From NCBI RefSeq assembly GCF_014650595.1, contig NZ_BMVG01000039.1, positions 1 through 64,000 of the forward strand: DNA of 64,000 bases. Reading direction: 5' to 3'. Under the pieces are notes generated by a model. That model was not told the DNA's origin and did not search any database. It saw nothing but the letters and a program-made list of their open reading frames with translations. Shown here piece after piece: positions 48,366 through 56,339 of this stretch. The first letter of the stretch is position 1. Each line of letters opens with the position of its first letter. The translations under genes and the position numbers were made by a program. The stretch is from Streptomyces alanosinicus. GTDB taxonomy: Bacteria > Actinomycetota > Actinomycetes > Streptomycetales > Streptomycetaceae.

Positions 48366-48920
48366 GTGGCAGGGACCAGCTCCGGAATCGTGGCCGGCCT
48401 CACCGCGGCCGCCCTCGCAGCCGTCGGCTTCCTCTCCTACCAGGCCAGTGCGAACGTACCGGCGAGTCTCAGCGGCCGGGCCACGGCGAGCGCCTCCCCC
48501 TCGGCCACCGCCGGCGGCCCGCCGCCGACCCAGGGTTCGACCGCTCTGCCGGGCGCGTCCGGTACGGGCGAACGGGTCGTGTACTCACTGGCCGGCAACC
48601 GGGTCTGGCTGGTCGGCGCCGACGGCCAGGTGGAGCGCAGCTACCCGGTCTACCCCGGCAGCGTCGACCCGCCACCGGGCACGTACTGGGTCAATTCCCG
48701 CTCGAACGCGATCACCGGCACGGACGGCACCCCCATCGAGCACGTCGTGCGGTTCACCGAGGTGGACGGGCTGGCGGTCGGCTTCAGCGCGGCGGTGGGG
48801 ACGACGCGCTACGCGGGTGCGGCGGACGTGCGGACCGGGGGGATCCGGGAGTCCCGGACGGACGGGGACGCGATGTGGGAGTTCGGGACGATCGGGGTAC
48901 GGGTGATCGTCGTTCGTTAG
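48366..48920 (+). CDS. Secreted L,D-transpeptidase-like protein without Cys
   Basis: A 184-residue protein with an uncleaved or cleaved N-terminal helix (SSGIVAGLTAAALAAVGFLSYQA), a Ser/Pro-rich linker and a C-terminal domain. The domain reads VVYSLAGNRVWLVGADGQVERSYPVYPG, then PPPGTYWVNSRS and HVVRFTEVDGLAVGF, which is the opening of a YkuD fold. The whole protein has no cysteine, so the catalytic HGC motif is absent; the corresponding site reads TGGIRES. It could bind peptidoglycan but not crosslink. The GTG at 48366 is the only reasonable start. Confidence 0.75.
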   Translation: MAGTSSGIVAGLTAAALAAVGFLSYQASANVPASLSGRATASASPSATAGGPPPTQGSTALPGASGTGERVVYSLAGNRVWLVGADGQVERSYPVYPGSVDPPPGTYWVNSRSNAITGTDGTPIEHVVRFTEVDGLAVGFSAAVGTTRYAGAADVRTGGIRESRTDGDAMWEFGTIGVRVIVVR

Positions 48921-48939
48921 GCGGCGGCTCGGGGCGCAG

Positions 48940-49122
48940 TCAAGCGGCGGCTCGGGGGTGCGGTTCGGGGTTCTCGGCCGGCTGCGGGTTGCCCCGCGCC
49001 CCCCTCCCTTCCGCCTCTTCGGGGTGCTCCGGGGACCGCGGAGGGCGGGACACCGCCTCCGCCGCCGCGCAGGCCGCCAGCAGATCGTGCATGGAGACCC
49101 CGGCGGGGGTGGTTGCGGACAT
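48940..49122 (-). CDS. 60-residue conserved Streptomyces peptide
   Basis: MSATTPAGVSMHDLLAACAA followed by AEAVSRPPRS and a Pro/Glu-rich tail, 60 residues. No signal peptide or membrane helix. I remember similar short proteins in other Streptomyces, all with the MHDLLAACAAAEAVS core; their function is unknown. The ATG at 49122 has AGGAGG about 6 nt upstream. An iron-box-like palindrome sits 31 bp upstream of the start. Confidence 0.75.
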   Translation of the reverse strand: MSATTPAGVSMHDLLAACAAAEAVSRPPRSPEHPEEAEGRGARGNPQPAENPEPHPRAAA

Positions 49123-49152
49123 GGGCGCCTCCTGAGGTGCGGGGGCGGCGTA

Positions 49153-49168
49153 GTTAGGCACACCTAAC
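49153..49168. promoter_or_regulatory. Iron-box-like palindrome (DmdR/DtxR type)
   Basis: GTTAGG, four bases, CCTAAC, a perfect inverted repeat. It matches 12 of 14 bases of the right part of the DtxR/DmdR iron-box consensus (TTAGGCTAACCTAA). It stands 31 bp before the 60-residue peptide gene. Confidence 0.6.
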
Positions 49169-49263
49169 CACGGGCTGAATACCATGTGACCACGCCCGGG
49201 ACGTCCTGCGCAATATGTTGCCGACGGCCTGTCGGAATCCTGCCGCCGGTCAGGCGGTGAAGG

Positions 49264-49776
49264 TCAGGCGGTGAGGGTCTCCAGGGCGGCCTCGGACCAG
49301 CGTGCGCCCAGTCCGGTCAGCGACACGTGCCGTACCTCGTCGGTGGTGTCGCCGACGGCGCGGTGGATGACGATCTGGAGGCGGTCCTCGGTCAGCTCCT
49401 CGACCTTGCCCTCGCCCCACTCCACGACGATCACCGAGTCGGGCAGCGAGACATCGAGGTCCAGGTCCTCCATCTCGTCCAGGCCGCCGCCGAGCCGGTA
49501 GGCGTCGACGTGCACGAGAGGCGGGCCGCCGCCGAGGGAGGGGTGCACCCGGGCGATCACGAAGGTCGGCGAGGTGACCGCGCCCCGCACGCCGAGACCC
49601 TCGCCGAGCCCACGGGTCAGCGTGGTCTTGCCGGCGCCCAGCTCACCGCTGAGCATCACCAGATCGCCCGCGCGCAGCACCTTGGCCAGCCTGCGGCCCA
49701 GCTCCCGCATCTGCTCGGGCGAGGTGATCGTCAGCCGGGTCTCAGTGGGGCCGTGCGGTGCTGCTGGAGCTTCCAT
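49264..49776 (-). CDS. tsaE: tRNA threonylcarbamoyladenosine ATPase TsaE
   Basis: A 170-residue P-loop ATPase (YjeE) that drives the TsaB-TsaD complex through its t6A cycle. Walker A is SGELGAGKTTLTRGL and the conserved TSPTFVIARV plus VHVDAYRLGGGLDEME and VIVVEWGEG follow. I use the ATG at 49776 (MEAPAAPHG); it overlaps the hydrolase gene by 35 bp, showing close coupling. The t6A genes are thus split in two clusters 1 kb apart. Confidence 0.94.
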   Translation of the reverse strand: MEAPAAPHGPTETRLTITSPEQMRELGRRLAKVLRAGDLVMLSGELGAGKTTLTRGLGEGLGVRGAVTSPTFVIARVHPSLGGGPPLVHVDAYRLGGGLDEMEDLDLDVSLPDSVIVVEWGEGKVEELTEDRLQIVIHRAVGDTTDEVRHVSLTGLGARWSEAALETLTA

Positions 49777-51004
49777 AGCCACTAACCGTAGCCCCTGCCG
49801 GCACCGCACCCGCGCGGGTCAGCAGGTCGGCGAGGCGGTCGGTGACCACTTCCGGGTGTTCCAGCATCACGAGGTGCCCGGCGTCCGGGACGAGGACCAG
49901 CTCGGCGTCGGGCAGCAGGTCGGCGATGACCTCGCTGTGCTCGCTGGGCGTGACCAGGTCCTGGACGCCGGCGAGCACGAGCACCGGCATGTCCCCGAAC
50001 GAGGCGAGCGCCTCGGTCTTGTCGTGGTCGGTGAAGGCCGGGTAGAACTCGGCCACCACGTCGATCGGCGTGGACTCGATCATCCGCTCGGCGAACCGCT
50101 CGACGGCCGGATCGACGTCCCGCCCCGCGAACGAGTACCGCTTGATGATCCCGGCGAACAGCTCGGCGGTGGCCCGGCGCCCCTTCTCGACCAGCTCCGC
50201 CTGCTGCCCGAGCGCCTTCAGCACTCCGGGCAGGATCCGGCGCACCGCGTTGACCCCGGCCACCGGCAGCCCGAAGCTGACCTCGCCGAGCCGCCCGGAC
50301 GACGTGCCGACGAAGGCGGTGGCGACGACCCGGTCCCGGATCAGTTCGGGGTGCTGGGCGGCCAGCGCCATCACGGTCATGCCGCCCATCGAGTGCCCGA
50401 CCAGCACGATCGGCCCGTCCGGTACGGCGGCGTCGAGGACGGCCTTCAGATCGCGGCCGAGCTGGTCGATGGTGAGCGGCACCCGGTCCCGGGTCTGGGC
50501 CACGCCCCGCCCGGAGCGGCCGTGGCTGCGCTGGTCCCAGTGCACCATCCGCACGACCCCGCGCAACGCCGCCCGCTGGAAGTGCCAGGAGTCCTGGTTG
50601 AGGCAGTAGCCGTGGCTGAAGACGACGGTGACCGGGGCGGGGGCCTTGCGGCCGAACAGCCTGCGCCGGCGCGGGGAGACGTTCGGGCCCGGATCGGGCT
50701 CGACCTCGTCGACCTCGTAGTACAGCTCGGAACCGTCGTCGGCGAACGCCTTGCCCGGGGTGCCGCGCAGGGTGCCGTAGGGGCCCGCCGAGTCCAGTGC
50801 CAGCCGGGCCTTTCGCCGCATCCCGCGGCCCACCGTCATCCGCTCGACGGCGACACCGGCCGCCGCGCCCGCGGCGAGCACGCCTATCGCGGCACCGGCG
50901 ATGCCGGTCGCCCTGCGCCAGCCGCCGGCCGCTCCCGCGGCGGAGGCGGCGGCGGTCGCCGCTGCGACGACCTCCCGCGCGGCCTCTGCGCTGCTCTCGC
51001 TCAC
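49742..51004 (-). CDS. Alpha/beta hydrolase with N-terminal membrane helix
   Basis: A 420-residue hydrolase. An N-terminal hydrophobic stretch (ATGIAGAAIGVLAAGAAAGVAVE) anchors it. The nucleophile elbow is GHSMGG, the oxyanion part FSHGYCLNQDSWHFQ, then HWDQRSHGRS and the late GHLVMLEHPE histidine. Family-typical esterase or lipase, substrate unknown. The position between alr and tsaE is conserved in Streptomyces. Start GTG at 51004. Operon-like with alr (134 bp gap). Confidence 0.88.
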   Translation of the reverse strand: MSESSAEAAREVVAAATAAASAAGAAGGWRRATGIAGAAIGVLAAGAAAGVAVERMTVGRGMRRKARLALDSAGPYGTLRGTPGKAFADDGSELYYEVDEVEPDPGPNVSPRRRRLFGRKAPAPVTVVFSHGYCLNQDSWHFQRAALRGVVRMVHWDQRSHGRSGRGVAQTRDRVPLTIDQLGRDLKAVLDAAVPDGPIVLVGHSMGGMTVMALAAQHPELIRDRVVATAFVGTSSGRLGEVSFGLPVAGVNAVRRILPGVLKALGQQAELVEKGRRATAELFAGIIKRYSFAGRDVDPAVERFAERMIESTPIDVVAEFYPAFTDHDKTEALASFGDMPVLVLAGVQDLVTPSEHSEVIADLLPDAELVLVPDAGHLVMLEHPEVVTDRLADLLTRAGAVPAGATVSGYGSSSSTARPH

Positions 51005-51137
51005 GTACCGCTCCTCTCCGCCGTACTGCGGTTCGCCTGGGTGGTGACTCGGATCAATCCGATGGTGCCGGTACGAGGCGCGCCGGTGGCGCCGGTGTGA
51101 CTGGTGTTACAAGGTGACCCGGGTCGCTCTCGGACCG

Positions 51138-52307
51138 CTACCCGAGTTCTTCCCCGTTCACATAGACGCGGGGAACCCGGGTGCCGATGCGTGTGACGAT
51201 TTCGTACGCGATCGTGCCGCAGGCCTGCGCCCAGTCCTCGGCGGTGGGCTCACCGCGGTCGCCGGGCCCGAAGAGCACGGCCTCGCTGCCCACCGCGGGC
51301 TCGTCCCCGCCGAGGTCCACCACGAACTGGTCCATCGCGACCCGCCCGGCGACCGTGCGCCACTTACCGTCGACCAGCACCGGACCGGTGCCGGAGGCGT
51401 GCCGGGGGATGCCGTCCGCGTAGCCGACCGGGACGAGACCGAGGGTGGTCCCGCCGGGGGTGACGTAGTGATGGCCGTAGCTGACGCCGTGGCCGCCCGG
51501 GACGTGCTTGACCAGCGCCAGCGAGGCGCTGAGCGTCATCACCGGGCGCAGTCCGAAGTCGGCCGGCGCACCCAGCTCCGGGCTCGGCGAGATGCCGTAC
51601 ATGGCGATGCCGGTGCGGACGAGGTCGAAGTGGGTCTCGGGGAGGGTGAGCGCGGCGGGCGAGTTGGCGATGTGCCGCACCTCGGGCCGTACGCCCTGCT
51701 GCTCGGCGTACGCCACCATCTCCCGGAAACAGCTCACTTGCGCGGCGACGGAGGGGTGACCGGGCTCGTCGGCGCAGGCGAAGTGCGACCACAGCCCGGT
51801 GATCCGGACCAGCCCCTCGGCCTCGGCGCGCAGGGCCGCGCCGACCAGTTCGGCCCAGTCCGGGCCGGGCTGACAGCCGTTGCGGCCGAGTCCGGTGTCG
51901 GCCTTGAGCTGCACGCGCGCGGTGCGCCCGGCCTCGCGGGCGGCCGCGACGGCCTCGCGCAGGGCCCACATCCCGCTCAGGGACACATCGATGCCGGCCT
52001 CGACCGCCTGCCGCCAGGGGCCGCCGGGCACCCACAGCCAGCACAGGATCCGGCCCGGCAGCCCGGCCGCGCGCAGCGCGAGGGCCTCCTCGGGCGTGGC
52101 CGTGCCGAGCCAGGTCGCGCCCGCCGCGAGGGCCGCGCGGGCGCACGGCACGGCCCCGTGGCCGTAGCCGTCGGACTTGACGACGGCCATCACGGCCGCG
52201 CCCGGCGTCCGGGTACGCAGGGCGCGCACATTGGCCCGCAGGGCGCCCAGATCGATCTCAGCGCGGGCGCGCAGGGGGGCGGTCGGCACAGTCGCAGTCT
52301 CACTCAT
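51138..52307 (-). CDS. alr: Alanine racemase
   Basis: A 389-residue PLP enzyme making D-alanine for peptidoglycan. The lysine that binds PLP is in MAVVKSDGYGHG (about residue 44), and the catalytic tyrosine is in GIAMYGISPSPEL. Fold type III with the C-terminal beta domain complete (LVPVGYADGIPRHAS, then GRVAMDQFVVDL). Starts ATG at 52307. Confidence 0.97.
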   Translation of the reverse strand: MSETATVPTAPLRARAEIDLGALRANVRALRTRTPGAAVMAVVKSDGYGHGAVPCARAALAAGATWLGTATPEEALALRAAGLPGRILCWLWVPGGPWRQAVEAGIDVSLSGMWALREAVAAAREAGRTARVQLKADTGLGRNGCQPGPDWAELVGAALRAEAEGLVRITGLWSHFACADEPGHPSVAAQVSCFREMVAYAEQQGVRPEVRHIANSPAALTLPETHFDLVRTGIAMYGISPSPELGAPADFGLRPVMTLSASLALVKHVPGGHGVSYGHHYVTPGGTTLGLVPVGYADGIPRHASGTGPVLVDGKWRTVAGRVAMDQFVVDLGGDEPAVGSEAVLFGPGDRGEPTAEDWAQACGTIAYEIVTRIGTRVPRVYVNGEELG

Positions 52308-52353
52308 CGCGCCCCCAGTCTCTCAGAGGGGCCCACGGGCCCCGGTCTCAGTC

Positions 52354-53265
52354 TCAGGTACCCGGCCGCCGCCCCCACACATAGACGTGGTCGCCCTTCT
52401 CCAGCACGCCCCACAGCTTGCGCGCGTCGGCGAGTTTCAGATTGACGCAGCCCCAGGAGCCGACGGTGGTGTAGATGCTGCCGTAGGCCGCGTGGAAGGC
52501 CTCGCCGCCGTCGAAGAACTGGGCGTACGGCATCGGCTCGTCGTACAGGGTCGACACGTGGTTCTTGTGCCGCCAGTAGACGGTGTGCCAGCCCTTGCGG
52601 GTGATGTGGCCCTTGCGCCCGCTGCGCATGGGCACCGGCCCGAACACCACCTCGGAGTCCTGCTGCACCCAGGTGAGCTGCCGGTCCAGATCGACGCAGG
52701 CGACCTTGTACGAGCGGACGGGGCACTTCTTGGCCGCGTTCGGGTTCTTCTTCGCCGACAGCAGCATCATGGTCGACCAGGTGACGGGCCCGGCGAACCC
52801 GATGGCGGGCTTGATCTTGTGCTTGGCCTGGAAGGCACGGATCGCCTTGCAGTCGGCGGTGGTCTGCTTCCCGTCGGTCTTCAGCTTCAGCCAGCGCTCC
52901 ACCTGCCGCTGGTAGGGCCCGGTCTGCTTGCTGCAGCTCACCTTGGCGACGGCGTCGGCGAGCGGCACGTACTCGATGAGGTCGTACGTCCCCGGTGGCG
53001 CGTCCTTCGGCTCCACGGCGTCCTCCTGCGCGGTCGGGGTGTACACCTCCGGCGGCAGCGCCTGGTCGGGCGTGTCGATCTGCCAGGGCTGACCGGGCCC
53101 GGGGGCGACACCGGGGACGAGGTCGGTGTCGAGGGCGGCGGGAGCGGGCGGCGCGGGGGCGCTCGCCGCGGGGGCGCTGGCCGCTGTGTATGCGGTCGTG
53201 GAGAGGGCTGTCGTGGTGGTGAGCAGTACGGCGACGACCCTGGGCGCGATTCGTCTGCTGATCAT
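52354..53265 (-). CDS. Secreted L,D-transpeptidase with peptidoglycan-binding domain
   Basis: A 303-residue exported protein with signal peptide (APRVVAVLLTTTTALSTTAYTAASAPA), a Pro/Ala-rich spacer, a peptidoglycan-binding domain (YQRQVERWLKLKTDGKQTTADCKAIRAFQAK) and a YkuD catalytic domain. The catalytic motif, usually SHGCxN or SHGCxR, reads GSWGCVNL: Cys is kept, while the His is replaced by Trp. An upstream His in AFHAAYGS remains. This enzyme would form 3-3 crosslinks in peptidoglycan. Start set at the ATG at 53265 where the signal peptide begins. Confidence 0.9.
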   Translation of the reverse strand: MISRRIAPRVVAVLLTTTTALSTTAYTAASAPAASAPAPPAPAALDTDLVPGVAPGPGQPWQIDTPDQALPPEVYTPTAQEDAVEPKDAPPGTYDLIEYVPLADAVAKVSCSKQTGPYQRQVERWLKLKTDGKQTTADCKAIRAFQAKHKIKPAIGFAGPVTWSTMMLLSAKKNPNAAKKCPVRSYKVACVDLDRQLTWVQQDSEVVFGPVPMRSGRKGHITRKGWHTVYWRHKNHVSTLYDEPMPYAQFFDGGEAFHAAYGSIYTTVGSWGCVNLKLADARKLWGVLEKGDHVYVWGRRPGT

Positions 53266-53576
53266 GCAATCAGCCAAACGTGTGGCTCCGCCGGATCTGC
53301 GGTGCCGCGCGGTCGGGTCACCCGGGGGATGGAGTCGTTCGTCTGCCGCGCCGTCGTGGCTGGTCGCTCCCCCAAGTTCTCGGCTTCGCTCGAACCCGGG
53401 GGGACCCCCATCGCGGCGGAGCCGCATATCAGACACAGTCCCGCGCCCCTTAGGGAACTGCAGCGCCGTCGGCTCCACAGCGCCGTAGCTGCGGGCAGTC
53501 GTGCCGCTGGGGCGGCACGGGTGGGCGCAGCGGCACCCCGCACGCGCGGGCAAGCCCCCCAGCCCGGCAACACGCC
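53266..53576. repeat. 311-bp interval with dispersed Streptomyces repeat
   Basis: No gene. The stretch from about 53360 to 53560 contains AAGTTCTCGGCTTCGCTCGA with flanking C-runs and G-runs, GCGGCGGAGCCGCATATC, and TGCCGCTGGGGCGGCACGGG. I recognise these as a repeated intergenic element of Streptomyces with strong palindromes. Copy number needs the genome. Confidence 0.55.
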
Positions 53577-55007
53577 TCAGGCGCGTACGTCCCGCCAGGC
53601 CTCCGGGAGTTGTGATGCCACGTCGTGCGCTGCCGCCGGTGCGCCGTTCGAGGCGAAGCGGCCTGCCAGGCCGTGCAGATACGCGGCCGTGCTGCCCGCG
53701 TCCCGGGCGGACAGGCCCGCTGCCAGCAGGGAGCCCGCGAGGCCCGACAGGACGTCGCCGCTGCCGGCCGTGGCCAGCCAGGACGTTCCCGTGGCGTTGA
53801 CCCGTACGGCCCCGCCCGCCGCGTCGGCGACCAGCGTCGTGGAGCCCTTCAGCAGCACCGTCGCGCGGTAGACCGCCGCCAGTTCCCGCACCGCGGCGAG
53901 CCGGGCCGACTCGACCTCCTCCCGGCGCACCCCCAGCAGCGCGGCCGCCTCGCCGGCATGAGGGGTCATCAGCGTCGGCGCCGTACGTCCGCGCACCGCG
54001 TCCCGCGCGGCGAGCCGCAGCCCGTCCGCGTCGAGCAGCACCGGTACGTCCGTGGCCAGTACCTCGGCCACGGTCGCCGCGTCGTCCCCCGCGCCCGGAC
54101 CGACCACCCAGGCCTGTACCCGCCCCGCCTTCGCCGGTCCCTGATCGGACACCAGCGTCTCCGGGAAACGGGCGATGACCGCCTCCTTGGCGGGGCCCAC
54201 GTACCGCACGGCCCCGGCCCCGCCGCGCAGCGCGCCGGAGACGGCGAGCACGGCGGCGCCGGGATAGCGCGCGGAACCGGCGGCGATGCCCACGACCCCG
54301 CGCCGGTACTTGTCGCTCTCCGCGGCCGGCACCGGCAACAGCCGTGCCACATCGGCGTGTTGCGGGGACTGGAGTTCACCCTCGGCGGGCAGTTCGAGAC
54401 CGATGTCGACGAGCCGTACGACCCCGGCGTACTCCCGCGCGGGATCGATCAGCAACCCCGGTTTGTACGTGCCGAAGGTGATGGTGAGGTCGGCCCGGAT
54501 CGCGGCCCCCCGGACCTCCCCGCTGTCGGCCTCGATCCCGCTGGGCAGGTCCACGGCCACCACGGCGGCCCGGGAGTGCCGGGCGGCCCCGGCCAGGGCC
54601 TCGGCCGCGGGCCGCAGCCCGCCCTTGCCGCCGATCCCGACGATCCCGTCCATGACGAGGTCGGCCGATCCGATCAACTCCTCGGCTCCGCCGGCCGGGG
54701 CGACCGTGCCGCCGGCCCGCCGCAGCGCGCCCAGTCCCCCGGCGTGCGCCCGCTCGGGCGAGAGCAGGACCGCCGTGACCCCGGCGCCCCGCCGGGCCAG
54801 CCGCGCCCCCGCGTACAGCGCGTCGCCGCCGTTGTCGCCGCTGCCGACGAGCAGCACCACCCGGCTGCCGTACACCCGGCCGAGCAACTCGGCGCAGGCG
54901 GCGGCCAGCCCCGCGGCGGCCCGCTGCATCAGCGCACCCTCCGGCAGCCGCGCCATCAGGGCCCGCTCGGCCGCCCGTACCGTCTCCACGCTGTACGCAC
55001 TACGCAT
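53577..55007 (-). CDS. nnr: Bifunctional NAD(P)H-hydrate epimerase/dehydratase
   Basis: A 476-residue repair enzyme with two parts: an N-terminal YjeF epimerase (residues 1-200; LVGSGDNGGDALYAGARLA, then VVAVDLPSGIEADSG) and a C-terminal ADP-dependent dehydratase (LTPHAGEAAALLG-like TLMTPHAGEAAALLG, then TVLLKGSTTLVAD and SGDVLSGLAGSLLAAG). It repairs hydrated NAD(P)H. Order beside acpS and alr is conserved in actinobacteria. Start ATG at 55007 at the onset of homology. Confidence 0.95.
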   Translation of the reverse strand: MRSAYSVETVRAAERALMARLPEGALMQRAAAGLAAACAELLGRVYGSRVVLLVGSGDNGGDALYAGARLARRGAGVTAVLLSPERAHAGGLGALRRAGGTVAPAGGAEELIGSADLVMDGIVGIGGKGGLRPAAEALAGAARHSRAAVVAVDLPSGIEADSGEVRGAAIRADLTITFGTYKPGLLIDPAREYAGVVRLVDIGLELPAEGELQSPQHADVARLLPVPAAESDKYRRGVVGIAAGSARYPGAAVLAVSGALRGGAGAVRYVGPAKEAVIARFPETLVSDQGPAKAGRVQAWVVGPGAGDDAATVAEVLATDVPVLLDADGLRLAARDAVRGRTAPTLMTPHAGEAAALLGVRREEVESARLAAVRELAAVYRATVLLKGSTTLVADAAGGAVRVNATGTSWLATAGSGDVLSGLAGSLLAAGLSARDAGSTAAYLHGLAGRFASNGAPAAAHDVASQLPEAWRDVRA

Positions 55008-55065
55008 GCCCCCGAGTCTGCCCCGGATCGCCCGGGGCCCACACCCGGGGACCAGGGGGCGGATA

Positions 55066-55437
55066 TCAGCCCTCGGCGACGACCACGGCCGAGGCGACCC
55101 CCGCGTCATGGCTGAGCGAGACGTGCCAGGAGCGCACACCCAGTTCCGCGGCCCGCGCGGCCACCGTGCCCGTCACCCGCAGCCGGGGCTGTCCGCTGTC
55201 CTCGACGTACACCTCGGCGTCGGTCCACTGCAGTCCGGGCGGCGCCCCCAGCGCTTTCGCCAGTGCCTCCTTCGCCGCGAACCGGGCCGCGAGCGAGGCG
55301 ATCCCGCGCCGCTGCCCGCTGGGCAGCAGCAGTTCCCGCTCCACGAACAGCCGCTCGGCCATGCCAGGTGTCCGCTCCAACGACGCGCGAAAGCGGTCGA
55401 TCTCGGCGACATCGATCCCCACTCCGATGATGCTCAT
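55066..55437 (-). CDS. acpS: Holo-[acyl-carrier-protein] synthase
   Basis: A 123-residue AcpS-type phosphopantetheinyl transferase that activates fatty-acid ACP. GVGIDVAEIDRF holds the Mg-binding aspartate and RFAAKEALAKALG the catalytic WxxKEA-like motif. The last part (SWHVSLSHDAGVASA) is typical. Runs in the same direction as nnr with 58 bp between. Confidence 0.95.
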   Translation of the reverse strand: MSIIGVGIDVAEIDRFRASLERTPGMAERLFVERELLLPSGQRRGIASLAARFAAKEALAKALGAPPGLQWTDAEVYVEDSGQPRLRVTGTVAARAAELGVRSWHVSLSHDAGVASAVVVAEG

Positions 55438-55507
55438 GCCGGGCAGCCTACGGTCGCGGCCCGTCCCGCCTGCCGAAATCCCCCTGCCGAGGCGCCCACG
55501 CGCCGCT

Positions 55508-55519
55508 TACGCTGCGTGC
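55508..55519 (+). promoter_or_regulatory. Leaderless-type -10 of the SDR gene at 55520
   Basis: TACGCT (55508-55513), then 6 nt to the ATG at 55520, with no Shine-Dalgarno. Confidence 0.55.
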
Positions 55520-56299
55520 ATGACATCCCAGGGTTATCTCTCCGACCTGTTCTCGCTCGACGGCCGTGTCGCCGTGGTGACCGGAGGCAGCTCCGGCATC
55601 GGCCGGGCCATCACCGGGGCGCTGGCGCGGGCCGGCGCGAGCGTGGTGGCCGTGGCCCGCACCAAGGAGCAACTGGAGGAGACCGCCGGGGAGTTGACGG
55701 CCGAGGGATGCCGGGCCGGCTGGGTCGCGGCCGATCTGGGCACGCGGGACGGTGTGCGCGCGGCGGCCGAGGAGGCGGCCGGTGTCTTCGGCGAGCCCGA
55801 CATCCTCGTCAACTCCGCCGGGATCAACCTGCGGCCGCCGATGGGCGAGCTGAGCGAGGACGTGTGGGACACCACCATGGCCGTGAACCTTGACGCGCCG
55901 TTCCTGCTGGGGCAGCGGTTCGGGCCCGGCATGGCGGAGCGGGGCTTCGGCCGGATCATCCACATCACCTCGCAGCAGGCCCACCGCGCCTTCGTGCAGA
56001 GCGGGGCCTACGGCGTCTCCAAGGGCGCGCTGGAGTCACTGGCCCGCTCGCAGGCGGAGGCCTGGTCGCCGTACGGCGTGACCGTCAACACGCTGGTGCC
56101 GGGCTTTGTGATGACCGCGCTCAACCGGCGGCTGTCCGGCGACCCGGAGAAGGTGGCGGCGCTGGCCGCGCGGACACTGGTCGGCCGCAACGGCCTCGCC
56201 GGGGACTTCGAAGGCGCGGCCGTCTTCCTCGCGAGCCGCGCCTCCGCCTACGTCACCGGCCAGTCGATCCCCGTGGACGGCGGCTTCTCCGTCCACTGA
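55520..56299 (+). CDS. Short-chain dehydrogenase/reductase
   Basis: A 259-residue classical SDR. TGGSSGIGRAI is the coenzyme motif (about 21-31), NSAG at about 98-101, SQQ...Y-x3-K at YGVSKGALESL, and the NTLVPGFVMT loop closes the site. GxSIPVDGGFSV ends the protein as in glucose/gluconate dehydrogenases. Substrate unknown. Convergent with glmS (40 bp apart). Confidence 0.93.
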   Translation: MTSQGYLSDLFSLDGRVAVVTGGSSGIGRAITGALARAGASVVAVARTKEQLEETAGELTAEGCRAGWVAADLGTRDGVRAAAEEAAGVFGEPDILVNSAGINLRPPMGELSEDVWDTTMAVNLDAPFLLGQRFGPGMAERGFGRIIHITSQQAHRAFVQSGAYGVSKGALESLARSQAEAWSPYGVTVNTLVPGFVMTALNRRLSGDPEKVAALAARTLVGRNGLAGDFEGAAVFLASRASAYVTGQSIPVDGGFSVH

Positions 56300-56339
56300 G
56301 CGGGAACGGGCCGGCCCTGTTCTCAGCCCGGGAGCCTTC

